This document shows positions 42,658 through 52,445 of a stretch of DNA of 64,000 nt, in pieces. The notes beneath the pieces were generated by a model. That model was not told where the DNA came from. It was given only the letters and a program-made list of their open reading frames with translations, and did not search any database. The stretch's first letter is position 1, and every line of letters begins with the position of its first letter. Made by a program: the position numbers and the translations under genes. This stretch comes from Ophiura sarsii (taxonomy: Eukaryota > Echinodermata > Ophiuroidea > Amphilepidida > Ophiuridae): contig CM069443.1 of NCBI GenBank assembly GCA_035610835.1, positions 62,132,480-62,196,479 on the forward strand, written 5' to 3'.

Positions 42658-44196
42658 TGAACAAACATTTGATAGAGATGCACATAAAGCATATATTCAT
42701 GGGGTTTTGAACTCCCGGTAGATGTTTTCTGGTACCATTTGTTCAAAGTTAGTGTTGACTGATAACATGAATTTCAACTTGTCACATATGATGTTAAATG
42801 GCTCACAGGTGACAAATAGCTCCTGTCAGCCATTTTGAAACACCTTTAATTTAAACCAGTAAGAAGTTGTCCTTGTATCATCATTTTTCATGGCAGATGT
42901 TTTAAAAAAGATACTTCTACTGAATTTGGCATCAAAACGTAAGGAATTGACATTTGTTTTTTCAATTTTAAATATAGAAAGTCTGTGTTTTCCATGGGTT
43001 ATTTTATTATAGGTCAATAAATGTGTATGTGTTGTTTCAAGAGAGAATGCACACGCTGATGTTGATGGTGAATAATGGCACGACCCACAGGGGAGTGCTA
43101 TTTTAAACACATCAGCATTTGCGCAAGTGCATTGATTTTCTAATTTTTTGGGAAACAAAACACAATTCACCATTTTCAGCATATACTTTATTAGTTCTGT
43201 ATAATAACGAATAAAAACATGTTAACAAGTTTGCTAACACCAGCAGTGATAAGGCCAACAACAAAAAAGTTGACTTAAACTCCCTGTTTAAATTTAAAAA
43301 TATAAAAAAACAATCCGACCGTCCGACCCAGACTCTGGCCCTGAAAGGGCAAGTCAACTTGTTTTCTTTTTTGCCTAATCTGCAAACCTGTGCTGCTTGA
43401 ACAACAAATCAAACAAAGTGTGTGGTGCGCGCATTGTATGGCGCTCGCACATGGAGTGCAATGTTTAATGCACTTCGTGTATTTTATGGTTTCTTGCTTT
43501 ATGATTGGTTCGACACTACTAATAGTGTATGAATACAAGTCGTTGACTTGTATATTTGGGTTACGAAAGATGATCAGAAAACAGATTGACAAACAGAATC
43601 TCTGAGAGGATATATATAGGTTGTAGTGTGACTGAACTGTGAGTACCCCAGTTACGTATCAACCCGTCATCTGCTCAATGGCAGACAGCCGTTATCAATA
43701 TAGTCCACAATCAATAAATAGAAGGCATACTCACTCATCAAGAGTTTAAACTTCCTGATAGTGACAGGGTTGGTCTTGTTCATATGGGATTTCATTAGTC
43801 AACATAATTTTTACTATTTGCCAAACTCTCTAATAGTATGGCTAATGCAAACATTTGATACAAAGTTTGACATGGTGAACATCAGTCAGATGAATATTTT
43901 TTTGTTTTGACATAAATAAATTTTTAATTTTTAAAATGTTGACCAAAATATTTTGGAGGTAAAAAAATCACATTAATAGTTCACAAATGACAGCGCTTAA
44001 TAAATTTCATGTTTTTAGGGTTGACAGCTCCCTTATAAATAAATGATTTTAATGAATAACAATAATGAACCATGATGGGCTCAAAATATTGCTATCTTCA
44101 GTAGTTAGCAATCGAGTGCACTAATACGCTCAAACATTGGTATCTATACTTTTATAGAAGATAGCTACGTTTGAGCACCGTGACTTGTTCAAAATA
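42658..44196. other. No recognisable gene
   Basis: AT-rich sequence. 43305-43330 has 'aatccgaccgtccgaccc', the inverse of the GGTCGG repeat words elsewhere. A GCTATC-type hairpin is near 44091. Open frames here read as non-protein-like. Confidence 0.45.
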
Positions 44197-44615
44197 CAGG
44201 GCGAGTCAGAAAGAACCGACACTTTTTGTCAAAGGTGTTGCGAACATTTATAACAGAGTTAGAAAGATAGTTTTAAATGCTTTAATTTAAAAAAAAAAGA
44301 CTTTTCCAAATCGGCTATTGTATTCTAGTGTTGCATCAATTTGAGGAAAGCCCTATTCAACCAATCTATGGAGGGGTTGCAATAAAAAGCGTACGGCAAT
44401 TGAATAGAAAGGGGAACGGCACGATCTTTGTCATTTTATGGATTTGCTCCGAAAAAAGAGAGCTCCACTAACATTATTTTAAAATGTTAACATTTTTTTT
44501 CAAATTGAAGCTGAATCAATAATCTTTCTATAAACATTGTTGATTTCTAATAAATAGGCCTGGAAGTGTTCGCAACGCCTTTGACAAAAATGTGCCCATT
44601 CTTTCTGACTCACCC
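44197..44615. mobile_element. Mariner-type MITE with ~50-bp TIRs and TA target
   Basis: The left end CAGGGCGAGTCAGAAAGAAC, later 'ttgtcaaaggtgttgcgaac', is inverted at the right end ('gttcgcaacgcctttgacaa' ... 'attctttctgactcaccc'). TA flanks both ends (44195-44196 and 44616-44617). The 419-bp unit has no transposase frame. Confidence 0.85.
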
Positions 44616-44755
44616 TAATGCTTCTTTTTCTGTAGACCGTATCAGCATGATGCAAATTTAACAGTCCTACATACATACATTATACAACAAGTACTTGTGA
44701 TGTACTATATTCCCGTGAGGCTCAAAGCACTTACAAAGATATAAAATAACATAAG

Positions 44756-44972
44756 TTAACCCCCTGAGAACTACCGGCCGATTGGTCAGAAAGATGGATA
44801 CATCATTTATTGCACCAATCAGAGACATTGTTTATATAATTGTATCCCTGATAAAGATCGGGGTGAAATAGTTTAAAAGCTGTATCGTAATTGGTTATTC
44901 AAATGAGTATATCTTGTAATTAACCAATTAGAAGCGCTGTTAGATAGACAGGTATATACCCCAGGGGGTTAA
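44756..44972. mobile_element. TTAA-flanked MITE
   Basis: TTAACCCCCTGAGAACTACC and GGTATATACCCCAGGGGGTTAA face each other; TTAA is the outermost word on both sides. The inner 217 bp contain three 'ccaat'/'attgg' words but no coding frame. Confidence 0.75.
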
Positions 44973-45453
44973 CAAATAATATAAAGAACAAGATTAGATG
45001 GGGAATAATATGTCTCGAGGGCCTTCTTGTAATAAGCAATAACAGAAACAGTCCTTTTCTTGGTTTCAACTGTGTGTCCATTAAAACTATTATTGTCTCA
45101 ATATCTATCTAGGCCAATAAAATATGTTTTTACTCATTATCCACTTCAGCTACAGCAAGTGGTAGTAAACTAATACTGTGTAAATTATTTACTGTCTGGT
45201 AACCATGGAAACAATAACACTATAGAAATAATCTGAGATATTTGCCAATCAAAACTTCATCATAAGGATTACTTCTAACCCAATTAGATCTACAAAATGT
45301 GTTTTTACACCTTTTTTCTTTGAATAAGTTCATCAGGATTGTAGATTGAAATGATTAAAATGTTTTGTTGTACAAATCCAATTATCTACTCACATGCTAG
45401 ACAGTTTCGTCTTCCCGTTCGGAAGACTTCTTCGGTAGTGATCCACTTGTTTT

Positions 45454-45503
45454 TACACATTATTCAGTTACATTCGTTTAAGAATGTAACTGAATAATGT
45501 GTA
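45454..45503. repeat. Perfect 22-bp-arm hairpin
   Basis: Arms of 22 bp (starting TACACATTATTCAG) are separated by GTTTAA and are perfectly complementary. 'actgaataatgtgta' is then duplicated directly after the right arm. Confidence 0.9.
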
Positions 45504-46249
45504 CTGAATAATGTGTAACTTAAAAGTGGTAGCAAAACTAAACTATGTAAATGATATTTTCATGTGGCTTACCATGGAAACAATGAGTTCTTCTTGTACC
45601 AGAAAGTCATTATAGAGTTACTTGTATAACCTAATTAGTTCAACTACCTGCATTTCAGTTACACAAGCAGTAAACTGATGTTGTTTCATTTGCACGGGTA
45701 AATAATGTTGAGTCCTTGCCAGTCCGAGTCATATTTTTGCTATCCTGTGGCTAATTACCTAATCAAAGTAGTCAAAAAAGGCACTTATTTCCCCCAGATG
45801 ATTGAAATTAGAAAGTGAAAAAAATATATATATATTTCATTTTGTGAGTTTTGAAGGGGGTTTTAATTTAAATTTGGGTATGTTTCGTCAACACTTGAAA
45901 GAAGGGCGCAAATTTGAGAGGCTTATTTCTCGGAACTTTCACGGGATTGTGTATTTCAAAGATCACAAACGTCATGAATTTCAAAAATCAAGTCGCTTTA
46001 TATAAGCTCATAACTTGATGTTTTGTAACCACCTTTTACATGTAAAAGTATAGGAAATCTATTTACCTGTGGGCAATCATACAAAATCTGGAGAAGAAAA
46101 AAAAAAAAAAAAAAATTGAGATTTGTTCCCTTAAAATGATTAACCCATAAACATGATAAGGTTACTATAGTTTAATCAGTTCCTAATTGGCGAGAAATAT
46201 TTGTTTTTATCTCTCCTCGCGCAAAAGTAATCCAAGCGCGATTATGGCC
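45504..46249. other. No recognisable gene
   Basis: Non-coding. 45130-45360 and 45560-45730 share weak similarity ('taccatggaaacaat', 'agcagtaaact'). An A tract is at 46095-46116. Confidence 0.45.
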
Positions 46250-46253
46250 ACAT

Positions 46254-46316
46254 GCACACGGTTTGGCCGCACGCACCCACACACGGTTTGGCCGCACGCA
46301 CCCACACACGGTTTGG
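46254..46316. repeat. 25-bp tandem repeat
   Basis: 'cacggtttggccgcacgcac' plus 'ccaca' is repeated about 2.5 times, with GTTTGG at 46261, 46286 and 46311. Confidence 0.9.
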
Positions 46317-46653
46317 CATATGATGCACAGTGTGCTTGAGCGTTTAAAGGGGGGCCGTGTCCTTCTAAATTCCTTCGCTGCTGTAAAGAGGCTTCGCCAA
46401 TTTGAAACTGATCAAACTATAAGTGTCATGATTGTTACAAAGTAAACAGTCATTTATGTCTTCTGGGAACATCCTTGTCATCACAAAACTGTATTGTTCT
46501 AAAGTGGCATAGCATGATTAGGAGTGGATACATAAATACTTGTCCACTCCTTGACCACATTGTGTATTTATTTTGCAATATTTATTAGGACAACATGGTT
46601 AGTCAATAATGAACTATTTCAGTTGAGACCACTAAGTCAGTGACTCTGGTGTA

Positions 46654-46700
46654 CAGTCCAACCTCGGTTATCCGGACATATGATGGGACCCAACAAAAGC
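46654..46700 (+). mobile_element. Pogo/Tigger-like TIR fragment
   Basis: CAGTCCAACCTCGGTTATCCG is the familiar start of pogo/Tigger-type elements. 'gccggataagtg' follows about 30 bp later. The opposite end is not found; a younger MITE lies about 100 bp downstream. Confidence 0.5.
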
Positions 46701-46797
46701 CGGATAAGTGAAAAATCTGTATAAGCGAAGTATGTGTAAATCTGCATCGACTGTCCCGAAGTGCTCAAATTGGGATAAAAGAAGGGTACATGTACTA

Positions 46798-47074
46798 GGG
46801 ACGCACCATTAGACTTCAAGGGGGGTAGGAAGTTGGGGTCGGGTGGATTGTTGGTTTTTTGGCCGCTGAAGGCGGCAAGTTGGGTTTTTTTGGTGCCAAA
46901 GTGTTGTTTTTTAATATGTACCTTTAATAAATTGAGTTGGATGGGCAAAGGTGGTATTTTTTTTTAATCATCAGTGGGTGAAGTGGTTTTTTTTGCCTGT
47001 ATAGTGGGTGAAGTTTTTTGGCTTTTTTTAACTTCCTACCCCCCCCCCCCCCTTGAAGTCAAATGGTGCGTCTC
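46798..47074. mobile_element. TA-flanked MITE with ~36-bp TIRs
   Basis: The left arm GGGACGCACCATTAGACTTC continues 'aaggggggtaggaagtt'. The right arm is its inverse, 'aacttcctaccccccc...' ending GGTGCGTCTC. TA flanks at 46796-46797 and 47075-47076. The C run in the right arm has grown to 14 nt while the left arm keeps six G, so slippage is making the arms differ. Confidence 0.8.
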
Positions 47075-47149
47075 TAAATGAGATGAAATAATGGACCCAC
47101 ATTTGACTCATTGATGTAATCAAACATTAGGAGCGATCAGAAGTGCTTA

Positions 47150-47402
47150 GCTAGAGACTAGCGTCAAATCGAGGAGATTAAACTCTCAGTTAACGGCCGT
47201 GTGAATCGTGTCATGGTTAACCTCAAGCTGGAATTTTAACCCTAAAAGATCTATCGGTTAACTAGTCCTGAAGCACTAACAGAGAGTTAGCCGAGAGCGT
47301 GTCTGCTGTGTGAATCCTTCAACTATAACCTTGAGTTAGTCTCGAAGCAACCACAGTGGTATCGTTAGACTCGAGGCTACGGTTGTTGTTTGGACAGGCA
47401 CT
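47150..47402 (+). mobile_element. Repeat family shared with 38985-39380
   Basis: Contains 'ctagagactagcgtcaaat', 'ggttaacctcaagc', 'cctgaagcactaacagagag' and 'tgctgtgtgaatccttcaac', matching the other copy in inverse orientation. Confidence 0.65.
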
Positions 47403-47404
47403 AA

Positions 47405-47800
47405 TATAAATAATAATCAGTATTTATATAGCGCCTTTTCCAAAGGTTCAAAGCGCTGTAATTTTTGCTGCTGGTGAATCATACTAAACAATGCAACGTC
47501 AAGGCAGCATCTAAATCAGCGCCAAGTTGCGACATATAAACACACATGAACAACATCCACCATTTTTCAATGCAGCTCCCCAAATACCGTTAGGTCAAGG
47601 AAGTTTTTGATAACCGAAACAACTGATCATCGATGTTGAAGCATGAGGAAACCGGAGAACCCAGAGAAAACCTGCGAGAGTGTGCATGGACCGTGATAAA
47701 CCAAATGCACATAAAGCCTGCGGTCGTACACAGAATTGACCCGGGTTTCATTGGTGCAAGGTGAGGGAAGAACCGCTGCGCAAACACTCTTCCCCACTCT
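47405..47800 (-). mobile_element. SINE-like element with 'gcgctatataaat' tail
   Basis: Begins 'aataataatcagtatttata' then 'tagcgcctttt'. The minus strand thus ends in GGCGCTATATAAATACTGATT plus ATT repeats. 47560-47605 ('catccaccatttttcaatgc' then 'agctccccaaatacc') is the inverse of 57167-57200. The farther part has 'ggaaaccggagaacccagag', a phrase common in marine-invertebrate repeats. Confidence 0.65.
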
Positions 47801-48507
47801 GGATTAGCGTTATTTTTGGTTAAAACTGGAGATTTTAAAGCTAGAGACTAACTGAATAGTGACCATCTTAACAGGCCTATTGTCATGTTGGTTATGAGAT
47901 TAAGGGTTCTTATAGTCAGTCAAATGGGGTCATCTCTGTCATCACAAAACCACACTACTTACGGAGTGGCAAACATGATCCAGAGTTGCTAGATTAATAC
48001 TACCTGCTAGACCGCCATGTCTATCAAATACCCAAGCCAGGTGTTTATTTCCCCAGTTTACACAATGACCGGTCAATAATGAAAGTGATAGGGGATGATA
48101 TTCTGTATAGAGTTGCATTTTGACCCATTTGGTACATCAATTATCCTCTCTTTTTCGTCCATTTTGATTATCAATCATTCTTTTATAGTGGGTGTGGTTT
48201 TGGATGTCAAAAGGCAATTTGATTGGTTTTTCAGCTGATGCACTGTATATTATAAGACTGATAGCATATAGTTCGGGGCAGGGCTAAATCCATACCTTCA
48301 GTGCTTGTGGGCATCGCGTTAAGATGTTCAAGCGCGCCCTACACAAAGTTGCCCGCGTATGCGTTGTGCATATAACACAGAGTTTCCATATATGTGTGTG
48401 TGCTGAAGAAAGCGAATTTTGAAAGCAGGAAGTTGGTAAACAACTTGCTGGAGATGCCGATTTTAAAGTGGAAATGTATAAAAACTGTAATCATTCGTGT
48501 GAATGTA

Positions 48508-48956
48508 TATTGTAAAAAAACAAAAGACAAAAAAAATAACCCTTTAATGTCGCCCACGAATCATATTATAGCGTTTCTAAGCATGTATTATTTGTATCAT
48601 ATATATTGATGATGGCAGGTTACTACCCTGTATATGTCACATGTGTTACCCAGACTCTCACACAGATCCTCAATAGTTCGATAGCATAAGCATCCACTGA
48701 TGACTTTTGTTTGTTTAGACCTATTGACCGAGATCCGGACCGATACCGAGTTGGAAGTTACATCTGTTACGTAGTAACGCGTCATCCATATACAGGTTAT
48801 CCCACGCTAAAAAAGAAACACTGGCAATCATGATTGGTTTGTGTATATCTTTTTCTCTGGACAATATTTAAGAGGTTGTTTTTTTCTTCATTATATTTTT
48901 TTAAACATACTCTTCCAACAAAACATACTTACATCACCATTTTGGCTGACATTTAA
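48508..48956. mobile_element. M3 MITE, 5'-lacking copy
   Basis: Aligns over most of its length with 23994-24488 ('gtttctaagcatgtattatt', 'taagcatccactgatgactt', 'gaccgataccgagttgg'). It ends 'caccattttggctgacattt' AA. The left inverted end is missing. Confidence 0.8.
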
Positions 48957-49841
48957 CAAGGATAGCAAAGGGTAAAGGTAGGTCCTCGTAGAATTAAAAG
49001 ACATTTGAAGTACCTATGTGATTTAGTTTTGTTAGTAAATTTGTCTCATAGGCCTAACCATTTTCGGCTATTTTTTATAATGATGACATGTGACTATCGG
49101 CCCAAGCGACCCTTAGCGCGGATTCAGGTTGAAAAAGACGCCATTATTTTCTGAAATTGGTGAGTTTGATATCCTTAGCATGGGCCCGCGCTAGCATGCG
49201 TTTTGGACAAAAAAGGAACCTATAATATCGCCACCTTCTTAAAATAATGGCCTTAGTCACATTTTGAAGAAAATTATTTGTTTGCCTAAGTCACTTATTC
49301 ATGATGCTGGCTACCTCTGTTAGATGGCATATGTGACATGGCACCACGAAACAGGCGGAAAATCGCGGTATCTGAATAGGAGATACAGGCCGAACAATGA
49401 AAAAAGTCGATGGGGGGGGGGGCAATTTTTAGTTATCGGTATTTTTAGTTCCAAGAAACATTAATTGAACATTTCCCAACGTTTTTCCGCGCGATTCTGT
49501 CTCTAAACATCAATTTTTGGTAATATTGAAAACTGGAGGATGTAGTCTAAGTATTGAATTCGGCAGCTGTATCGTGGCGTAAAGATAAGAGAGGTTAATT
49601 AATTGGCTATTAATTATGTTAAATTTTAAGATATCTAATTGACACCTTGGTATAATGTTGTCCATAATGTAACAATCATCTGTAGAAAGTTTCATTGAAA
49701 TCGGAGTAGAGAAACATGCTAGTTGCTAACAAGATATTGATCCATCTCAAGTGCCATTAAGGGGGCTGTGCACCTTCAGGTACAGCCTCCTTAAAACTGC
49801 CGTAACTTCTTCATTATTCATTTAATCTATATGAAAGTATA

Positions 49842-50250
49842 CATTTTTTTGCAGGAAAGGGTTCAATGAATCCAACCATGATCATGAAATTGACCATTTT
49901 GGAAAAAATTATAAAAAACACGTTTTGTGCCCCATTTTAGGTTCTGCAAAGATAACTCAAAATATATTTTGTCAAATTTTGTCATACTAGTTTTATTATA
50001 TTCCTCGTTTATTAGCACTTTTTGGTCTCTAATTCAAAAAAAAAAAAAAAATTCAAAAAAAAAAAAAATTCCTAGGGAATTGTATGAGGAATATAATAAA
50101 ACTAGTATGACAAAATTTGACAAAATATATTTTGAGTTATCTTTTCTAAACCTAAAATGGGTCAAAAAACGTGTTTTTTATAATTTTCTCCAAAATGGTC
50201 AATTTCATGATCATAGTTGGATTCATTGAACCCTTTCCTGCAAAAAAATG
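49842..50250. mobile_element. Nested palindrome A (~190-bp arms)
   Basis: CATTTTTTTGCAGGAAAGGG at the left is inverted as CCCTTTCCTGCAAAAAAATG at the right. Pairing continues almost to the A-rich centre at 50036-50069. TA lies on both sides (49840-49841 and 50251-50252). An open frame at 49927-50229 is just the palindrome read through. Confidence 0.85.
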
Positions 50251-50252
50251 TA

Positions 50253-50824
50253 CAGTCATCACAATAAGTAACTGACCAGGTAATACATGTGCTGATAACT
50301 CTAAAAGTATAACTGCTACATAAACATATTAAATAATAAACATGTTGAGAAATTTCTCCTTGAATTTGAGATATTACACGCTAAGAATGGCTGATTATTA
50401 AGGAAGTTACAATCCCAAATGTACTGTCAAGTCTGATTTTCATTTTCACATTTTCATTTTCAACACGGGGACTCAGACCGGCAAATTATTGATTACTGGA
50501 GTGGTAGTGCCAATTCACCCGTCGATGGCCTGGTTGTTGGATAGTCGGCCGGTGGCATTGTTACGGATGATCAATACGACACACACGCTTTACCTGTCAT
50601 ACTCTCCCCGTGTTGAAAAGAAAATGTTAAAATGAAAATCAGACTTGCCCTAACGTTTGGGATCGTAACTTCCTCAATAATCAACCATTCTTAGCGCGTA
50701 ATATTTCAAATTCAAGAAGAGAAATTTCTCAACAACTTTATAATTAAATATGTTTAAGTAGGAGTTATACTTTTAGAGTTATTAGCATGTTTATTACCTG
50801 GTCAGTTACTTATTGTGATGACTG
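50253..50824. mobile_element. Nested palindrome B (~215-bp TIRs)
   Basis: CAGTCATCACAATAAGTAAC and GTTACTTATTGTGATGACTG are the outermost 20 bp. Arms continue to 'tcaacacgggg' (to about 50468) and its inverse 'ccccgtgttga' (from about 50608). TA flanks at 50251-50252 and 50825-50826. Long TIRs with TA targets fit a Tc1/mariner-type MITE. Confidence 0.85.
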
Positions 50825-51519
50825 TATACTTTTATCTAGATTAAATAAATAATGAAGAAGTTACGGCAGTTTTACGGAGGCTAAATGAAGGTGCACAGCC
50901 CCCTTAACACACGTTGGTGTTGTTACACTTCCCTGACTTTGACGGTCAATTTCTCAAAACTGGGTTTCTTGATAGTGTCAACTTCTTTTGCTCATATCTA
51001 TGGATAGAAACAAGCTATAAAAGTGGTTAATATATCATTTTTAAGCTGAAATATTATTTTTTAAGAATATGATAAAAAACTATAAATAAATGTTTGCGAC
51101 TTTCCTCCCATTTCATGGTGCCATGTCACATATGTGCTGAATTGAACATATTCATACTGATTATACCCAGTTTGTATAATAGCCTAAGTCAAGCGCGTGA
51201 CTTAGGCCATTTTACTTTTTGGTTAGGGTTAGAGTTAGGGTTAGGGTTCCATGTTCGCAAATTGGCCTAAGTAATCTAATCTTTTTATGTAACAGATTTG
51301 ACAGACAGCATTATTTGTATTTCAATAGTCATATATCCCCAAACCTAAATGTGACTTCGGCCATTATTTTAAGAAGTTGATGATATACGGTTCAGTTTTT
51401 TCTGTTTTTCTTAAATCTTGAAAATATGACTTAGGCCATTATTTTAAGAAGGTGACGATATGTGTTTTTGTTCATGCTGATGATTACAACACTATACCTG
51501 ACTGCCCCCACCCCTTCTT

Positions 51520-51520
<1 letters not shown>

Positions 51521-51561
<41 letters not shown>
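51521..51561. repeat. Poly-G tract, 41 nt
   Basis: Forty-one consecutive G residues following 'ccccttcttcc'. Confidence 0.9.
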
Positions 51562-51562
<1 letters not shown>

Positions 51563-52267
51563 GCGGAAATGTCATTGTTGTAAACAAACTAAAATTAGCA
51601 CGATATAATATTCTTGGGCTCTTTTTATTACAAAATATTGTCATCATCTGAAGGACACTATTTGTATTGAAATGCAAGTGAGAATACGGATATTAGAATT
51701 CTTTGAATTCACTGAGCGAGCATCAATTGTTTTAAAAGAGGGACTTTCCCTTTGCATACAGCCACACAAAAAATCAATCAATTTTTACTTTATTTTTAAA
51801 ATTCAATCACAAGTTCATTTCAGAATCCTCAATAAAAAGACATTAGATGGTGCGGTTCAATCCTGGTCATTGTGTTCGGTTGATAATGTTGACAGGCTTG
51901 GCACTCATGAGAATGCAAATTCTTAAACAGCTAAGAAAGTTTAAGCAATCTCATTGGTTCTCAGAGAAATCGGCGACATCTAGATGAGACAACTTAACAC
52001 GGGGAGGTGGGGCTTACGTTTTAACAGTGCGCCCGACCTTCACAATGCGTGGTTTGCTCCATAACACGCACTTCTGCAGTGCGTCTTAGCGCTTTTCATG
52101 CGTTTATGCCGGCGCTGCGACGCTTACGCATGGTTTACTCATCGCATGTGATTAGATGGAATGTTTGTGGGCTATTCGATCCTAGCAGGGGTAAAAGTTG
52201 TTAAATGTGGACAATAAAATGTACTTATTTCTTTGATAAATGTCTAAAGTATGATTGTTTAAGAATG
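51562..52267. other. No recognisable gene; CpG-rich patch
   Basis: 51970-52150 is richer in CG ('gccggcgctgcgacgcttac') than its surroundings. No exon or initiation context supports calling a promoter. Confidence 0.4.
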
Positions 52268-52445
52268 AGAATAAAGGTATTGTTTTTAGACCGTACCCGT
52301 GTTATATTGTCTGACATAAATGCGTTCGATAGTATTATTTTTTGCGTAGAAGCGGCAGAGTTGTTCTACTTAAAATAATACTATCGTCCGCATTTATGTC
52401 AGACAATATAACACGGGTACGGTCTAAAAACAATACCTTTATTCT
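52268..52445. repeat. Near-perfect hairpin, 74-bp arms
   Basis: 52268-52341 and 52372-52445 are complementary apart from about two bases near 'tgcgttcgat'/'atcgtccgca'. The 30-bp loop reads 'tttgcgtagaagcggcagag' plus ten bases. The arms include 'ttttagaccgtacccgtgtt'. No target duplication is evident. Confidence 0.9.

Larger units (their letters stand above)
49757..50907. mobile_element. TTAA-flanked TIR element carrying two nested palindromes
   Basis: TTAA at 49757-49760 and 50904-50907. The ends GGGGGCTGTGCACCTTCA and AAGGTGCACAGCCCCC extend to arms of about 84 bp (49757-49841 and 50825-50907, sharing 'aactgccgtaacttcttcat' inverted). Its centre is filled by two adjacent TA-flanked palindromes, 49842-50250 and 50253-50824. 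No frame resembles a transposase. Confidence 0.85.
49195..51470. repeat. Outer, decayed inverted repeat of a nested palindromic locus
   Basis: 'atatcgccaccttcttaaaa' then 'taatggcctta' (49226-49255) is inverted at 51428-51463. 'catatgtgacatggcaccac' (49328) is inverted at 51115-51135. The arms are interrupted and diverged. Between them sit the younger nested elements at 49757-50907 and a telomere-like stretch 'ttagggttagagttaggg' near 51222-51248. Confidence 0.6.

Noticed and set aside
49927..50229. 100-codon frame as a gene
   Set aside because: It is palindrome A read through its A-rich centre.
51222..51248. Internal telomere array
   Set aside because: Only about four imperfect TTAGGG units. 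It is too short for a telomere and similar words belong to the TEL-family element ends.
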